Shown here piece after piece: positions 1-8,619 of a stretch of DNA of 64,000 nt. Made by a program: the position numbers and the translations under genes. The notes below the pieces were generated by a model. It made no database searches and had not been told where the DNA came from. It saw only the letters and a list, made by a program, of their open reading frames with translations. The stretch is from an uncultured Eudoraea sp. (GTDB taxonomy: Bacteria; Bacteroidota; Bacteroidia; Flavobacteriales; Flavobacteriaceae): assembly GCF_947258925.1 (NCBI RefSeq), contig NZ_CAMYKG010000008.1, positions 1,386-65,385 on the forward strand, written 5' to 3'. Numbering within the stretch: position 1 is the stretch's first letter; the number at the start of each line of letters is the position of its first letter.

Positions 1-126
1 TATTTAGATCTTGCAACTGTTGCTTCCGGGAAACATATTTTGAAAGTGGCCCGAAAGGATCATATAAATGATAGTATCTATATGAGAACCATTGTCGATA
101 TTCCATTTTGGTATAATCCGGAATAG
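1..126 (+). CDS. C-terminal end of an unidentified protein (partial)
   Basis: An open frame runs in from the left edge and stops with TAG at 124-126, giving 41 residues that end in IPFWYNPE. The fragment alternates polar and hydrophobic residues, as a beta-rich soluble domain would. It lies 18 bases before the hemolysin III-type gene on the same strand, so co-transcription is possible. Too little is visible to name a family. Confidence 0.7.
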   Translation, partial: YLDLATVASGKHILKVARKDHINDSIYMRTIVDIPFWYNPE

Positions 127-144
127 CGAAATACGAATTCTATA

Positions 145-771
145 ATGAAGTTGAATTATCACAATGAAGAAAAACTAAACGCCCTATCACATGCAATAGG
201 CATAGTTCTGGGTATATTCGGATTCTATTTTCTTATAAAATTGGACGGACATAAATCTGAGTATTCTACCATTTCCGTTATTGTTTATAGTATTTCCATT
301 ATTTTATTGTTCACAGCTTCAACCCTCTATCATTACGTTTCCTCTCACTCATTGAAAATGAATCTAAGGGTATTGGATCATATTTCAATCTATTATTTAA
401 TTGCAGGAACTTATACGCCTGTAGCACTCATTACCTTATCAGAAGGCAATGGCTGGACCATTTTATATGCTGTTTGGGGGATTGCCGTTGCAGGCACTTT
501 TCTCAAATTGTTTTTTACAGGAAGATTTGAGGTATTATCTTTATTACTGTACCTTTTTATGGGGTGGTTAATTGTTTTTGATCTACGCAACCTGCTTTCA
601 AGTACATCAACGCTTGGATTGTATTTGTTGCTATTAGGTGGTGCATTTTATACAATTGGTATTTTTTTCTATGCTTTTAAGCGTATTCCACATAATCACC
701 TGATTTGGCATTTTTTTGTCCTGGGGGGAGCCGTAAGCCATTGGTTATATATTGCTTTTGCTGTAGTCTAG
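145..771 (+). CDS. Hemolysin III / YqfA-type membrane protein (PAQR-like)
   Basis: This 208-residue protein is almost entirely hydrophobic, with about seven membrane segments. It carries family marks: a His near the N-terminus (HAIGIV), the LYHY motif before a conserved LDHISIYYLIAGTYTP stretch, and a C-terminal H-x3-W-type region (HLIWHFFVLGGAVSHW). These histidines form a metal site in PAQR relatives. Family members are inner-membrane proteins of uncertain function; haemolysis is a historical label. The start ATG at 145 lacks a strong ribosome binding site. The 3' end overlaps the convergent ZIP gene by four bases. Confidence 0.9.
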   Translation: MKLNYHNEEKLNALSHAIGIVLGIFGFYFLIKLDGHKSEYSTISVIVYSISIILLFTASTLYHYVSSHSLKMNLRVLDHISIYYLIAGTYTPVALITLSEGNGWTILYAVWGIAVAGTFLKLFFTGRFEVLSLLLYLFMGWLIVFDLRNLLSSTSTLGLYLLLLGGAFYTIGIFFYAFKRIPHNHLIWHFFVLGGAVSHWLYIAFAVV

Positions 772-1439
772 AGGAAATAAGCTATCGCTGTTCCCAGTAC
801 TATGGCCGTTAACTTTCTAAGATTAAAGGTATGACCTTCTGTACTTTCAAATAAAATCACGGTAGAGATATGAAGAAAAACGCCTATGACAACAGCGTTT
901 ATCGGGGCACTATAATTAGAAATAAATTCGAATTTTGAGGCGGCATAACTGCCCAACGGGGTCATTAATGAAAAAGCGATCATAAACAAGGCCCCGTACA
1001 AAGGTTGAATCTTAGACCCAACCAAAAAAATGCTTAAAATTATGGCAATTGGAATTTTATGAACCAAAATACCATAGAGTATTGTATTGTTTCCTTCAAT
1101 AGGGATACCTTCTAAAAAAGCATGAATACACAAACTAACAAAAAGTAACCAGGGGAAGTCACTTGCTTTACTATTCAGATGAACATGACCATGTTCTGCA
1201 CCTTTTGAAAAGAACTCCAGAAAAATCTGGAGTAAAATACCTAACATGATAAAGATCCCAATTGTTTTGGGATCCGCTTCTTTATAGACACCTGGTAAAA
1301 GTTCGAAAAGTGTAAGGGCTAACAGGAATGATCCACTGAATGCCAGGAGCAGTCGCAGGCCTTCTTTCTTTCTGGGTCTTGCAAGTACTACAAATCCATA
1401 ACTTAGAAGAACAGCGATAATCAGTAAGAAATAGGTCAT
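768..1439 (-). CDS. ZIP family divalent metal transporter
   Basis: The 223-residue product has about eight membrane segments and a short His-containing loop (HGHVHL) before the fourth. The fourth segment has HAFLEGIPI and the fifth has HKIP; these are the two metal-binding signatures of ZIP (Zrt/Irt-like) transporters, which import zinc or related divalent cations across the inner membrane. At 223 residues it is at the short end of the family but looks complete. It is transcribed divergently from the RlmL-like methyltransferase and converges on the hemolysin III gene. Substrate cannot be read from sequence. Confidence 0.9.
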   Translation of the reverse strand: MTYFLLIIAVLLSYGFVVLARPRKKEGLRLLLAFSGSFLLALTLFELLPGVYKEADPKTIGIFIMLGILLQIFLEFFSKGAEHGHVHLNSKASDFPWLLFVSLCIHAFLEGIPIEGNNTILYGILVHKIPIAIILSIFLVGSKIQPLYGALFMIAFSLMTPLGSYAASKFEFISNYSAPINAVVIGVFLHISTVILFESTEGHTFNLRKLTAIVLGTAIAYFL

Positions 1440-1494
1440 ACTTAGTTTAAATATGGATAAAGTTGGTTGTAAAACAAAGTGGTTAAATTTAGTG

Positions 1495-1502
1495 TATTTT
1501 TG
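1495..1502 (+). promoter_or_regulatory. Promoter -7 element for the RlmL-like gene
   Basis: TATTTTTG matches the Bacteroidota -7 consensus TAnnTTTG. It predicts transcription starting a few bases downstream, which rules out the upstream GTG at 1502 as the start codon and supports the ATG at 1523. The best TTG for a -33 element (1467-1469) is 25 bases away, slightly too far. Confidence 0.55.
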
Positions 1503-1522
1503 TGGTATTCTTTGAAAGGACT

Positions 1523-2692
1523 ATGAGTAATAATTTTAAAATGGTGGCCAAAACCTTATTTGGTTTTGAAGAAATTCTATCGAAAGAATTGCGTAACCTC
1601 GGTGCAGTAAACGTGAAAGAAGGTGTGCGAAATGTTTCTTTTGAGGGGGATACGGGCTTTATGTACAAAGCCAATTTAAGTCTGCGTACCGCTATAAAAA
1701 TTTTAAAACCGATAAATTCCTTCTATGTCAGGGATGAGAAGGACCTTTACAATAAGATTTACGACATGGACTGGTCTGAATATCTTAGTCCGGAAACAAC
1801 ATTTGCTATAGATGCCACGGTAAATTCAGATCATTTTACGCATTCTCTTTATGTTTCGCAAAAGACGAAAGATGCTATTGCAGATAAGTTTCGGGCAACA
1901 GATGGAAGAAGACCCAATGTAGATATAAAGTTTCCCGATATCAGGATTAATATCCATATCCAAATGAACAATTGCAATGTCTCCTTAGACACTTCGGGAC
2001 CTTCTCTGCATCATAGGGGGTATAGAACTGCAACCAATATAGCTCCAATAAATGAAGTTTTGGCAGCTGGCCTCCTGCTTTTAAGTGGATGGGATGGTCA
2101 ATGTCATTTCTTAGACCCTATGTGTGGAAGCGGAACATTTTTAACTGAGGCGGCAATGATCGCATGTAACATTCCTGCAAATATTAATAGAAAGGAATTT
2201 GCCTTTGAAAAATGGCAGGATTTTGATGCCGAACTTTATGAGAAGATAATTGATAGTTGCCTGAATAAAGCCAGGGAATTTCATTTTAAGATTATCGGTT
2301 ATGACAAAGCTCCCTCTGCCGTTCAAAAGGCACAAGACAATGTTGAAAATGCCAACCTAACAGAGTACGTAAAGATTGAGCGCAAAAACTTCTTCGAATC
2401 TGAAAAATTCACCAAAAACCATTTGCACATGGTTTTTAATCCACCATATGGGGAACGCCTTAATATTGAAATGGAAGAATTTTATGGAAAAATCGGCGAT
2501 ACTTTAAAACAAAATTATCCGGGAACCGATGCATGGTTTATAACATCTAATCTTGAAGCTCTAAAGTTTGTAGGTCTTCGCCCGTCTCGAAAAATAAAGG
2601 TATTCAACAGTCATCTCGAATCGCGTCTGGTGAAATATGTGATGTATGAGGGCAGTAAGAAGGCTAAATATAAGAATCAAGTAAAGTCCTAG
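1523..2692 (+). CDS. THUMP-domain class I rRNA methyltransferase (RlmL-like)
   Basis: The protein (389 residues from the ATG at 1523) has an N-terminal THUMP RNA-binding region (about residues 40-155) followed by a Rossmann methyltransferase domain. The SAM-binding motif DPMCGSGTF is near residue 199, and the base-methylation motif NPPYGE begins at residue 306, as in N2-guanine methyltransferases. E. coli RlmL acts on 23S rRNA G2445; this shorter protein lacks the second RlmK half. The ATG is preceded by AAAGGA and is preferred over an in-frame GTG at 1502, which overlaps the -7 element. Exact target base is inferred. Confidence 0.88.
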   Translation: MSNNFKMVAKTLFGFEEILSKELRNLGAVNVKEGVRNVSFEGDTGFMYKANLSLRTAIKILKPINSFYVRDEKDLYNKIYDMDWSEYLSPETTFAIDATVNSDHFTHSLYVSQKTKDAIADKFRATDGRRPNVDIKFPDIRINIHIQMNNCNVSLDTSGPSLHHRGYRTATNIAPINEVLAAGLLLLSGWDGQCHFLDPMCGSGTFLTEAAMIACNIPANINRKEFAFEKWQDFDAELYEKIIDSCLNKAREFHFKIIGYDKAPSAVQKAQDNVENANLTEYVKIERKNFFESEKFTKNHLHMVFNPPYGERLNIEMEEFYGKIGDTLKQNYPGTDAWFITSNLEALKFVGLRPSRKIKVFNSHLESRLVKYVMYEGSKKAKYKNQVKS

Positions 2693-2872
2693 ATACTTCA
2701 ACGGGGATTTGTTACCTTAAAATTGCGCCAAATTAGTGCTGATCTATATCAGATCTTAAAAGAATACTTTCACGGTATAATCGATAAAATCGGTTGTATA
2801 AATTATGCACCTGTATTGGAATATAAAATATTGCTGATGTGAATTAGTGTTAAACAGTGCAGGAAATTTTTA

Positions 2873-3658
2873 TTATTCTTCAGTAGGTTTTTCCTTTTTC
2901 TTTTTATTTCCATTTTTTCTATATAATGGTATAAAATAGGATATGGTATAATTATAACCGACTCCAAAATTGCTATTATCGTTTACCTTATTAAAACCGG
3001 GAATCCATAAATTAGGGAAGAATTCAGCTTCTTTATTGGTAATTAAATAGGATAGTCGGACACTCGCACTAAGGTAGAAATTAGCAAACAACTCAACTTT
3101 AATTCCCAAGAGGATCTCTAACCAAGAGGCATTTAAATCCGTGAATTCCTGGGTGGGGCCAGATCCGGGTGCAAAATCACTGGGATTCCAATATCTATTG
3201 CTATCGTAAATTGTATAATTATTTAGGGTTTGACTAAACGAACTTCCCGCATATCTTGCACCGGCAAATATGGCATTGGTCATCCCGTACCAATTCTCAT
3301 AGGTGTTGAAATCAACCCCCAGTTTAAGATAACTACCGGAAGTGGTATAATTGTATATTTCTACTCTATTCAGGTCGTCTATATTTTCAAGAGATTCAAT
3401 ACTGGTTTTTTTCTCATTTCCAAATTCAGCGGCGATGTATAGTTTCTTTGTTATGCGATAGTCGGCAACGAATTCTAACCCCGAATAGTCATCATCAAAA
3501 AGCCCTCTGATCGGTTTACTTAAGTCTACACCAACTCTTAGCCCATAGCGCTGAGCAAAACTTGTAGAATCCCTGGCTCCTAAATCCAGGGAATCTGTTT
3601 GTGCTTCACTTGTAAAAAAGCATAAAAGAAATAAACAACTAGTGAAAAATCTTGACAT
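2873..3658 (-). CDS. DUF6048 outer-membrane-type protein
   Basis: A 261-residue protein with a signal peptide ending near SEAQT. The mature part is rich in alternating Tyr/Phe strands (for example YLKLGVDFNTYENWYG and FYLSASVRLSYLI), typical of an outer-membrane beta barrel. The tail is highly basic (NGNKKKKEK). I place it in DUF6048 from its sequence and its position after RlmD and DUF6452, an arrangement I recall from other Flavobacteriaceae. The start is the ATG at 3658 rather than a GTG two codons upstream. It overlaps the end of the preceding DUF6452 gene by 20 bases, so translation is probably coupled. Function unknown. Confidence 0.8.
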   Translation of the reverse strand: MSRFFTSCLFLLCFFTSEAQTDSLDLGARDSTSFAQRYGLRVGVDLSKPIRGLFDDDYSGLEFVADYRITKKLYIAAEFGNEKKTSIESLENIDDLNRVEIYNYTTSGSYLKLGVDFNTYENWYGMTNAIFAGARYAGSSFSQTLNNYTIYDSNRYWNPSDFAPGSGPTQEFTDLNASWLEILLGIKVELFANFYLSASVRLSYLITNKEAEFFPNLWIPGFNKVNDNSNFGVGYNYTISYFIPLYRKNGNKKKKEKPTEE

Positions 3659-4142
3659 GGGCACTATCTTGCTTTTGTACTAAAGGTGAAACTATTTCAA
3701 TATTTTGTATCCAATTTTCACTATCTGTTGTAAGTAATTCACCTAATTCATCGTAATTGGCTATAAAACCACAGGCCCTAGAAACAAATACTTCAAGGGT
3801 ATTGTAATCAAAAGTAAGGGTGTCAGTATTACCTGTTTCCAGATCATCTTCATCGGCAGAATCAGAAATAAGTATGAAGCCGGTATTGGGTTCATTTATC
3901 CTTAATGGTAAGGAAATAGAGTCTAAAGATGTTCTGTCGGCAATTGTATTTACGGTAGAGTTTTGTCCCAAACCAATCACTCTGATATTCGGGACTGCTT
4001 TTAATTCACCGGGGTTTTCATTGTCATAAAATCGAATGATCAACAAAGGGGTGTCACCATCAACGCAGATATCGTCTTTCTCACAGGCATTAAAGGAAAT
4101 TACTGCAGCCAATACTAAAATAAAAATCCTTATTTTCCGCAT
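3639..4142 (-). CDS. DUF6452 family lipoprotein
   Basis: The 167-residue product starts with a hydrophobic segment ending in a lipobox (SFNAC, Cys20), so it should be a lipid-anchored envelope protein. The mature protein contains a second pair of cysteines and beta-rich segments but no catalytic motif that I recognise. Its place between RlmD and the DUF6048 barrel suggests a co-expressed envelope pair: a periplasmic lipoprotein and a barrel. RlmD itself is cytoplasmic, so the link to it is probably only operonic. Family name is from memory of flavobacterial synteny; function is unknown. Confidence 0.8.
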   Translation of the reverse strand: MRKIRIFILVLAAVISFNACEKDDICVDGDTPLLIIRFYDNENPGELKAVPNIRVIGLGQNSTVNTIADRTSLDSISLPLRINEPNTGFILISDSADEDDLETGNTDTLTFDYNTLEVFVSRACGFIANYDELGELLTTDSENWIQNIEIVSPLVQKQDSAHVKIFH

Positions 4143-4180
4143 ATCTAGATAGCAAGTTTTTTAAGCATGTTCAAAAGCAA

Positions 4181-5599
4181 TTATAGCTGACCGTGTTTCT
4201 CCAAAAGTACAACATTTTCTACATGATGTGTCTGAGGAAACATGTCTACCGGCTGAATTAATTTTACGTCATACACCTCTTTCATGAGTTCCAGATCCCG
4301 GGCTTGCGTGGCACTATTACAACTAACATAAACAACTTTACGCGGGGCAATTTGCAGAATCTGAGCTACTACATCTTTATGCATTCCATCTCTTGGTGGA
4401 TCTGTAATAATAACATCCGGCCTGCCGTTAGACGCAACAAACTCCTTATTAAATATATTTTTCATATCCCCTGAGAAAAAATCAACATTAGTGATGTTAT
4501 TCTCCAGCGCATTTGATTTGGCAGCTTCAATAGCCTCAGGTATTGCCTCAATCCCTATTACCTTTTTAGCTTCAGCAGCAACAAATTGGGCAATTGTGCC
4601 TATTCCTGTATAGAGATCGTAAACTACTTCGGTTTTATTCAAATGTGCAAATTCCCTAACTACTTTATAAAGCTCATAGGCTTGTTGTGAATTAGTTTGA
4701 TAAAAGGACTTGGCCGTGATTTTGAATTTTAGCCCCTCCATTTCTTCATAGATATATTCCTTGCCCGCATGGCATTGTATATCCTGATCGTATATGGTAT
4801 CATTCCCTTTACGGTTAATTACGTACAATAGCGACGTAATTTGCGGAAACTTCTTTTTGAGATGATCAAGTAGTCCGTTTCGTTTATCTTCAGCATCATC
4901 ATAGAATTGAATTAAAACCATAATTTCTTTTGAAGAAGATGTTCTGATCATTAGTGTACGAAGAAGCCCTGTATGATTTCTTGGGTTAAAAAAACGAAGC
5001 TCATTTAACTGTGCATATTTTTTTATTTCCAAACGGATCTCATTTGAGGGGTCTGCCTGTAAATGGCATTTCTTGATATCCAGGATTTTATCCCACATAC
5101 CCGGGATATGAAATCCAAGAGCATTTTTATCAGTTATTTCATGTTTACTATTAATCTCTTCCTGCGTTAGCCACCTGCTATCTGAAAACGAAAATTCCAT
5201 TTTGTTCCTATAAAAGTATTTTTGATCGGAACCTAGTATAGGTAGAATTTCAGGTAGGGTCAGATGGCCAATGCGCCTTAAATTGTTTTCGACTTCTTTT
5301 TGTTTGTAGTACAGTTGGTAATCGTAGTCCATATGTTGCCATTTGCATCCCCCACAAACCCCAAAATGTTCGCATAGGGGATCTGTGCGTTTATCGGACA
5401 AGCTGTGAAATTTAGTAGCAACACCCTCAAAATATGCCTTTCTTTTTTTAGTGGTTTGAATATCAACAACATCACCGGGCACAGCATTAGAGATAAATAT
5501 TATCCTGCCATCAGGTGCTTTGCCCACACTCTTACCTTTGGCACCGGCATCCAGAACGCTTACATTCTCAAAAATTAGCCTGGTCCTTTTTTTTCTCAT
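4181..5599 (-). CDS. rlmD: 23S rRNA (uracil-1939-C5)-methyltransferase RlmD
   Basis: The 472-residue enzyme has an N-terminal TRAM RNA-binding domain (about residues 1-65), a Cys cluster CEHFGVCGGC with a further upstream context typical of the 4Fe-4S site, and a C-terminal methyltransferase domain. Visible there are the SAM loop DLYTGIGT, the motif DPPRDG and the catalytic cysteine in YVSCNS. It would methylate a uracil in 23S rRNA. Length fits the RlmD/RumA family. It leads the leftward operon with DUF6452 and DUF6048, and is divergent from the sigma factor gene. Confidence 0.92.
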   Translation of the reverse strand: MRKKRTRLIFENVSVLDAGAKGKSVGKAPDGRIIFISNAVPGDVVDIQTTKKRKAYFEGVATKFHSLSDKRTDPLCEHFGVCGGCKWQHMDYDYQLYYKQKEVENNLRRIGHLTLPEILPILGSDQKYFYRNKMEFSFSDSRWLTQEEINSKHEITDKNALGFHIPGMWDKILDIKKCHLQADPSNEIRLEIKKYAQLNELRFFNPRNHTGLLRTLMIRTSSSKEIMVLIQFYDDAEDKRNGLLDHLKKKFPQITSLLYVINRKGNDTIYDQDIQCHAGKEYIYEEMEGLKFKITAKSFYQTNSQQAYELYKVVREFAHLNKTEVVYDLYTGIGTIAQFVAAEAKKVIGIEAIPEAIEAAKSNALENNITNVDFFSGDMKNIFNKEFVASNGRPDVIITDPPRDGMHKDVVAQILQIAPRKVVYVSCNSATQARDLELMKEVYDVKLIQPVDMFPQTHHVENVVLLEKHGQL

Positions 5600-5603
5600 T
5601 GGG

Positions 5604-5611
5604 CAAAAATA
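5604..5611 (-). promoter_or_regulatory. Promoter -7 element of rlmD, four bases from the start codon
   Basis: TATTTTTG on the minus strand matches TAnnTTTG exactly and is followed by CCCA and then the ATG of rlmD. If transcription starts about four bases after the element, as usual for this promoter class, the rlmD mRNA would have almost no leader. No good -33 TTG is seen. Confidence 0.5.
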
Positions 5612-5715
5612 CTATTTACCGCGAATCTTTAATCTTATCTTTAAGAGGAATTGGATAAAAACAATCAAATAATTGAACCTTTTCAATATAAACCGGTCTC
5701 TATAGTAGAAACGAC

Positions 5716-6264
5716 ATGGGGAATACCAAAAAAATATTCGAGGGATTACTGGTTTTACAATTCCGAACCGGAAACAAAGAAGCATTAACCTTCCTGGTAA
5801 AGCGGTATAATACCAAAATGTGCAAGCATGCTTTTTGGTATACGTACGATATGGAAATTGCAAAAGATATAGTTCAGGACAGCTGGAGGACCATTTTAAA
5901 GAAATTACACTCCTTGAAAAACCCCAACAGTTTTGGAAGCTGGGCGATGCGGATTGTCACACGAAAATCCATTGACCATTTAAAAAGGAATCATAGTGAT
6001 ATAGAAAAATTAAAAGAATATTATCACAATCCTCGCCTAAATATACATTCGGATAATAAGGAATCAGATCTTTTAAAAGTTTATGATGCAATTAAGAAAT
6101 TACCTGGAAATCAACAAGCTGTGCTAAGGCTATTTTATCTGGAAGAATATTCCCTCAGGGAAATCAGTGAGATAATGAACATATCCGAAGGGACTGTTAA
6201 ATCCAGGCTGTATCATGCAAGGGAAAAATTAAAAACAATGGTAAATAATAGAAATTATGAATAA
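5716..6264 (+). CDS. ECF-type RNA polymerase sigma factor
   Basis: The 182-residue protein has the two domains of an ECF sigma factor. Sigma-70 region 2 lies at about residues 20-95, including the core-binding stretch MEIAKDIVQDSW. Region 4 lies at about 120-175, with the helix-turn-helix YSLREISEIMNISEGTVKSR. It redirects RNA polymerase to a small regulon. The stop codon overlaps the next gene by eight bases, so the two are coupled; the partner is a small membrane protein and may act as its anti-sigma factor (inference). The target genes cannot be identified here. Confidence 0.9.
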   Translation: MGNTKKIFEGLLVLQFRTGNKEALTFLVKRYNTKMCKHAFWYTYDMEIAKDIVQDSWRTILKKLHSLKNPNSFGSWAMRIVTRKSIDHLKRNHSDIEKLKEYYHNPRLNIHSDNKESDLLKVYDAIKKLPGNQQAVLRLFYLEEYSLREISEIMNISEGTVKSRLYHAREKLKTMVNNRNYE

Positions 6265-6640
6265 AAAGAAAGAAAAAATTGATGAATTAATTAAAGCAAC
6301 TTTGTCCAAGGAAGAATCAGCTTTTTACGATGACCTGGAAGAACAAAACCTCATAGGAAAGATTGGGGAAGTATATAAAGGCAAATTAGGATGGTTAGCT
6401 GCTATAATGAATGTAGTACACCTGTTAATGTTTATGGCTTTTATATACTGCATTTTCCAGTTTTTTAGTACAGATAACACCAACGAACTCATTAAATGGG
6501 CATCTGCCGGATTCTTGAGTATGATAGTCATGGGGATGCTTAAATTATTCGTTTGGATGCAAATGGATAAGAATGACATATTACGTGAATTAAAGCGTTT
6601 GGAATTGCAAATTGCAATGCTCAACAAATTGGAAAGATAA
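6257..6640 (+). CDS. DUF6768 small membrane protein, possible anti-sigma partner
   Basis: A 127-residue protein with a charged N-terminal segment (about 1-45), two membrane helices (about 47-68 and 80-101) and a C-terminal amphipathic helix (LRELKRLELQIAMLNKL). It starts within the last codons of the upstream ECF sigma gene, an arrangement typical of sigma/anti-sigma pairs. I recognise no classical ZAS zinc motif (HxxxCxxC), so it is not a standard anti-sigma domain. The family name is from memory; the regulatory role is inferred from position and topology. Confidence 0.75.
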   Translation: MNKKKEKIDELIKATLSKEESAFYDDLEEQNLIGKIGEVYKGKLGWLAAIMNVVHLLMFMAFIYCIFQFFSTDNTNELIKWASAGFLSMIVMGMLKLFVWMQMDKNDILRELKRLELQIAMLNKLER

Positions 6641-6764
6641 AGTAGGTAAGGTGGGCGAACATATTTCATAAATAGCCCCATAATTTGTACTTTAGCAACT
6701 CTGCATAGGATGATTTCTCTCCCAAAGAAGGAATTGCTAAAGTTTTATCTAAATTGTCACCTAA

Positions 6765-8051
6765 ATGTCAGTATTGGAAAAAATATCTTCCCAAGACGCG
6801 ATAGCATTGGAAGAAAAATATGGAGCACAAAATTATCATCCTTTACCCGTAGTTTTAAATAGGGGAGAAGGTGTTTACGTTTGGGATGTGGAAGGTAAAA
6901 AGTATTATGATTTTTTATCTGCCTACTCAGCTGTTAATCAAGGACATTGCCACCCACATATTATTGGGGCTCTAAAAGAACAGGCAGAAAAGTTAACACT
7001 TACTTCCAGGGCATTCTATAACGATATGCTTGGTAAATACGAGAAATACTTATCCGAATATTTTGGATTTGATAGGGTCTTACCTATGAATACAGGAGCG
7101 GAAGCTGTAGAAACGGCCATGAAACTTGCCCGAAAATGGGGTTATGAGAAAAAAGGAATTCATTCAAATCAAGCCAAAATAATCGTTTGCCAAAATAATT
7201 TTCATGGCCGAACCATTTCAATTATTTCGGCCTCCAATGATCCGGCGGCTACAGAGAATTTTGGTCCTTTTACACCGGGAATATTCTCCATAAGATATAA
7301 TGATATCAACGCATTATATGAGGCCCTAGCCGACAAGAATGTAGCGGCATTTATGGTTGAACCTATTCAGGGCGAAGCAGGCGTTTACGTTCCTGATGAA
7401 GACTACCTGAAAGAGGCATATAAACTTTGTAAAGAAAAAAATGTATTATTTATTGCTGATGAAGTTCAGACTGGTATTGCCAGAACTGGTCGTTTACTTG
7501 CTACCTGCGGAAATTGTACCTGTTCTGACAAACTATGCAGCGGAACCCCGGATGTGAAACCAGATATTCTAATTTTAGGAAAAGCCTTGTCCGGTGGTGT
7601 TTTTCCGGTTTCGGCTGTTTTGGCTGATAACCATATTATGGATGTAATACGCCCCGGGAATCACGGATCTACATTCGGAGGAAATCCATTGGCATGCGCA
7701 GTGGCAATTGCCGCCTTAGAGGTCGTTAAATCTGAAAATTTAGCAGAAAAGGCCTTCTGCCTTGGGAAATTATTTCGGTCGGAGATGAGAAAATTAATCG
7801 AAAAAACCTCCCTCGTGAAGCTGGTTCGCGGGAAGGGGCTCTTAAACGCTATCGTAATAAATGATACGGAAGATAGCTCTACCGCCTGGGAATTGTGTAT
7901 TGCTCTAAAAGAAAATGGGCTGCTTGCCAAGCCTACCCATGGGAATATTATTCGTTTTGCACCTCCACTTGTCATGACAGAAGATCAACTTTTAGATTGC
8001 ATATCCATTATATCTAAAACAATTTTGGCTTATGAGAAAGAAAAATCTTAA
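6765..8051 (+). CDS. rocD: Ornithine--oxo-acid transaminase
   Basis: This 428-residue class III PLP aminotransferase converts ornithine and 2-oxoglutarate to glutamate-5-semialdehyde and glutamate in arginine and proline metabolism. Visible family motifs are [18 protein letters not shown], the aspartate in FIADEVQTG, and the PLP lysine at residue 273 in LGKALSGG. Between RTGR and VKPD lies a cysteine-rich insertion (Cys248, 251, 253, 258) absent from the human enzyme. The gene is followed by a strong hairpin terminator shared with the convergent rplS. A weak TACTTTAG element lies near 6690. Confidence 0.93.
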   Translation: MSVLEKISSQDAIALEEKYGAQNYHPLPVVLNRGEGVYVWDVEGKKYYDFLSAYSAVNQGHCHPHIIGALKEQAEKLTLTSRAFYNDMLGKYEKYLSEYFGFDRVLPMNTGAEAVETAMKLARKWGYEKKGIHSNQAKIIVCQNNFHGRTISIISASNDPAATENFGPFTPGIFSIRYNDINALYEALADKNVAAFMVEPIQGEAGVYVPDEDYLKEAYKLCKEKNVLFIADEVQTGIARTGRLLATCGNCTCSDKLCSGTPDVKPDILILGKALSGGVFPVSAVLADNHIMDVIRPGNHGSTFGGNPLACAVAIAALEVVKSENLAEKAFCLGKLFRSEMRKLIEKTSLVKLVRGKGLLNAIVINDTEDSSTAWELCIALKENGLLAKPTHGNIIRFAPPLVMTEDQLLDCISIISKTILAYEKEKS

Positions 8052-8078
8052 TCATTAATAAACCCACCAGAAACAAAA

Positions 8079-8113
8079 AAACCCTGATAAACATATCAGG
8101 GTTTCTTTTTTTT
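8079..8113. terminator. Bidirectional terminator between rocD and rplS
   Basis: An 11-bp perfect stem (AAACCCTGATA, 8079-8089, with its complement at 8094-8104), a four-base loop and a T run at 8106-8113. An A run at 8074-8081 makes it work for the leftward rplS transcript as well. Confidence 0.9.
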
Positions 8114-8131
8114 GTTGTAAATACTAAATTC

Positions 8132-8482
8132 TTAGGACCTAACTTCTTTGATCCTTGCTTTTTTACCAGTAAGGCCTCTAAAGTAAAATATACGAGCTCT
8201 ACGTACTTTCCCTTTTTTGTTAATTTCAATTTTTTGTAAAGCTGGCATGTTTACAGGAAATATTCTTTCTACACCTATTGTACCTGACATTTTGCGGATT
8301 GTAAAAGTTTCTGTTGCACCAGATCCTCTTCTTTGTATAACCACACCTTTAAAAAACTGGGTACGTTTCTTTTCTCCTTCCTTTATCTCGTAGTAGACGG
8401 TAATTGTATCACCGGGGCCAAATTGCGGAAAATCTTTTTTGGGAACAAATTCGTTTTCAACAAATGATATTAAGGATTCCAT
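8132..8482 (-). CDS. rplS: 50S ribosomal protein L19
   Basis: The 116-residue protein matches L19 along its whole length, with the conserved FPQFGPGDTITV start of the core, the VIQRRGSG segment and a basic C-terminus (RRARIFYF). L19 sits at the 30S-50S interface. The gene lies downstream of trmD, as usual, but rpsP and rimM are not next to them. A separate promoter (8553-8582) and a structured leader separate rplS from trmD, so it can be expressed and probably controlled on its own. Confidence 0.97.
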   Translation of the reverse strand: MESLISFVENEFVPKKDFPQFGPGDTITVYYEIKEGEKKRTQFFKGVVIQRRGSGATETFTIRKMSGTIGVERIFPVNMPALQKIEINKKGKVRRARIFYFRGLTGKKARIKEVRS

Positions 8483-8545
8483 TTAATTTTATTTTAATTA
8501 AATCAAAACCAACGTTCACGGACTTCGTCAGAGGTTGATTTCAAA
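8483..8545 (-). promoter_or_regulatory. Candidate L19 autoregulatory leader hairpin
   Basis: The predicted rplS leader folds into one long hairpin. The RNA arm from 8544 to 8534 pairs with the arm from 8513 to 8503 over 11 base pairs (including G-U pairs), enclosing a 20-base loop that can form a small inner GAC/GUC hairpin. A poly-A/U stretch then leads to the start codon. Ribosomal-protein leaders for L19 are known in other bacteria, and I believe one was described for Flavobacteria; I could not compare the consensus. Confidence 0.5.
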
Positions 8546-8552
8546 TCGAATG

Positions 8553-8582
8553 CAAAAATAGTCTTTAAATTATTACCTACAA
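8553..8582 (-). promoter_or_regulatory. rplS promoter (TTG-N19-TATTTTTG)
   Basis: On the minus strand a TTG (8582-8580) is followed after 19 bases by TATTTTTG (8560-8553), a full match to the Bacteroidota -33/-7 promoter in sequence and spacing. It lies between trmD and rplS and gives a leader of about 63 bases. Confidence 0.75.
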
Positions 8583-8619
8583 GACTTTTTAGGCAATTTT
8601 TAATGGTGAAAATTGTTTT

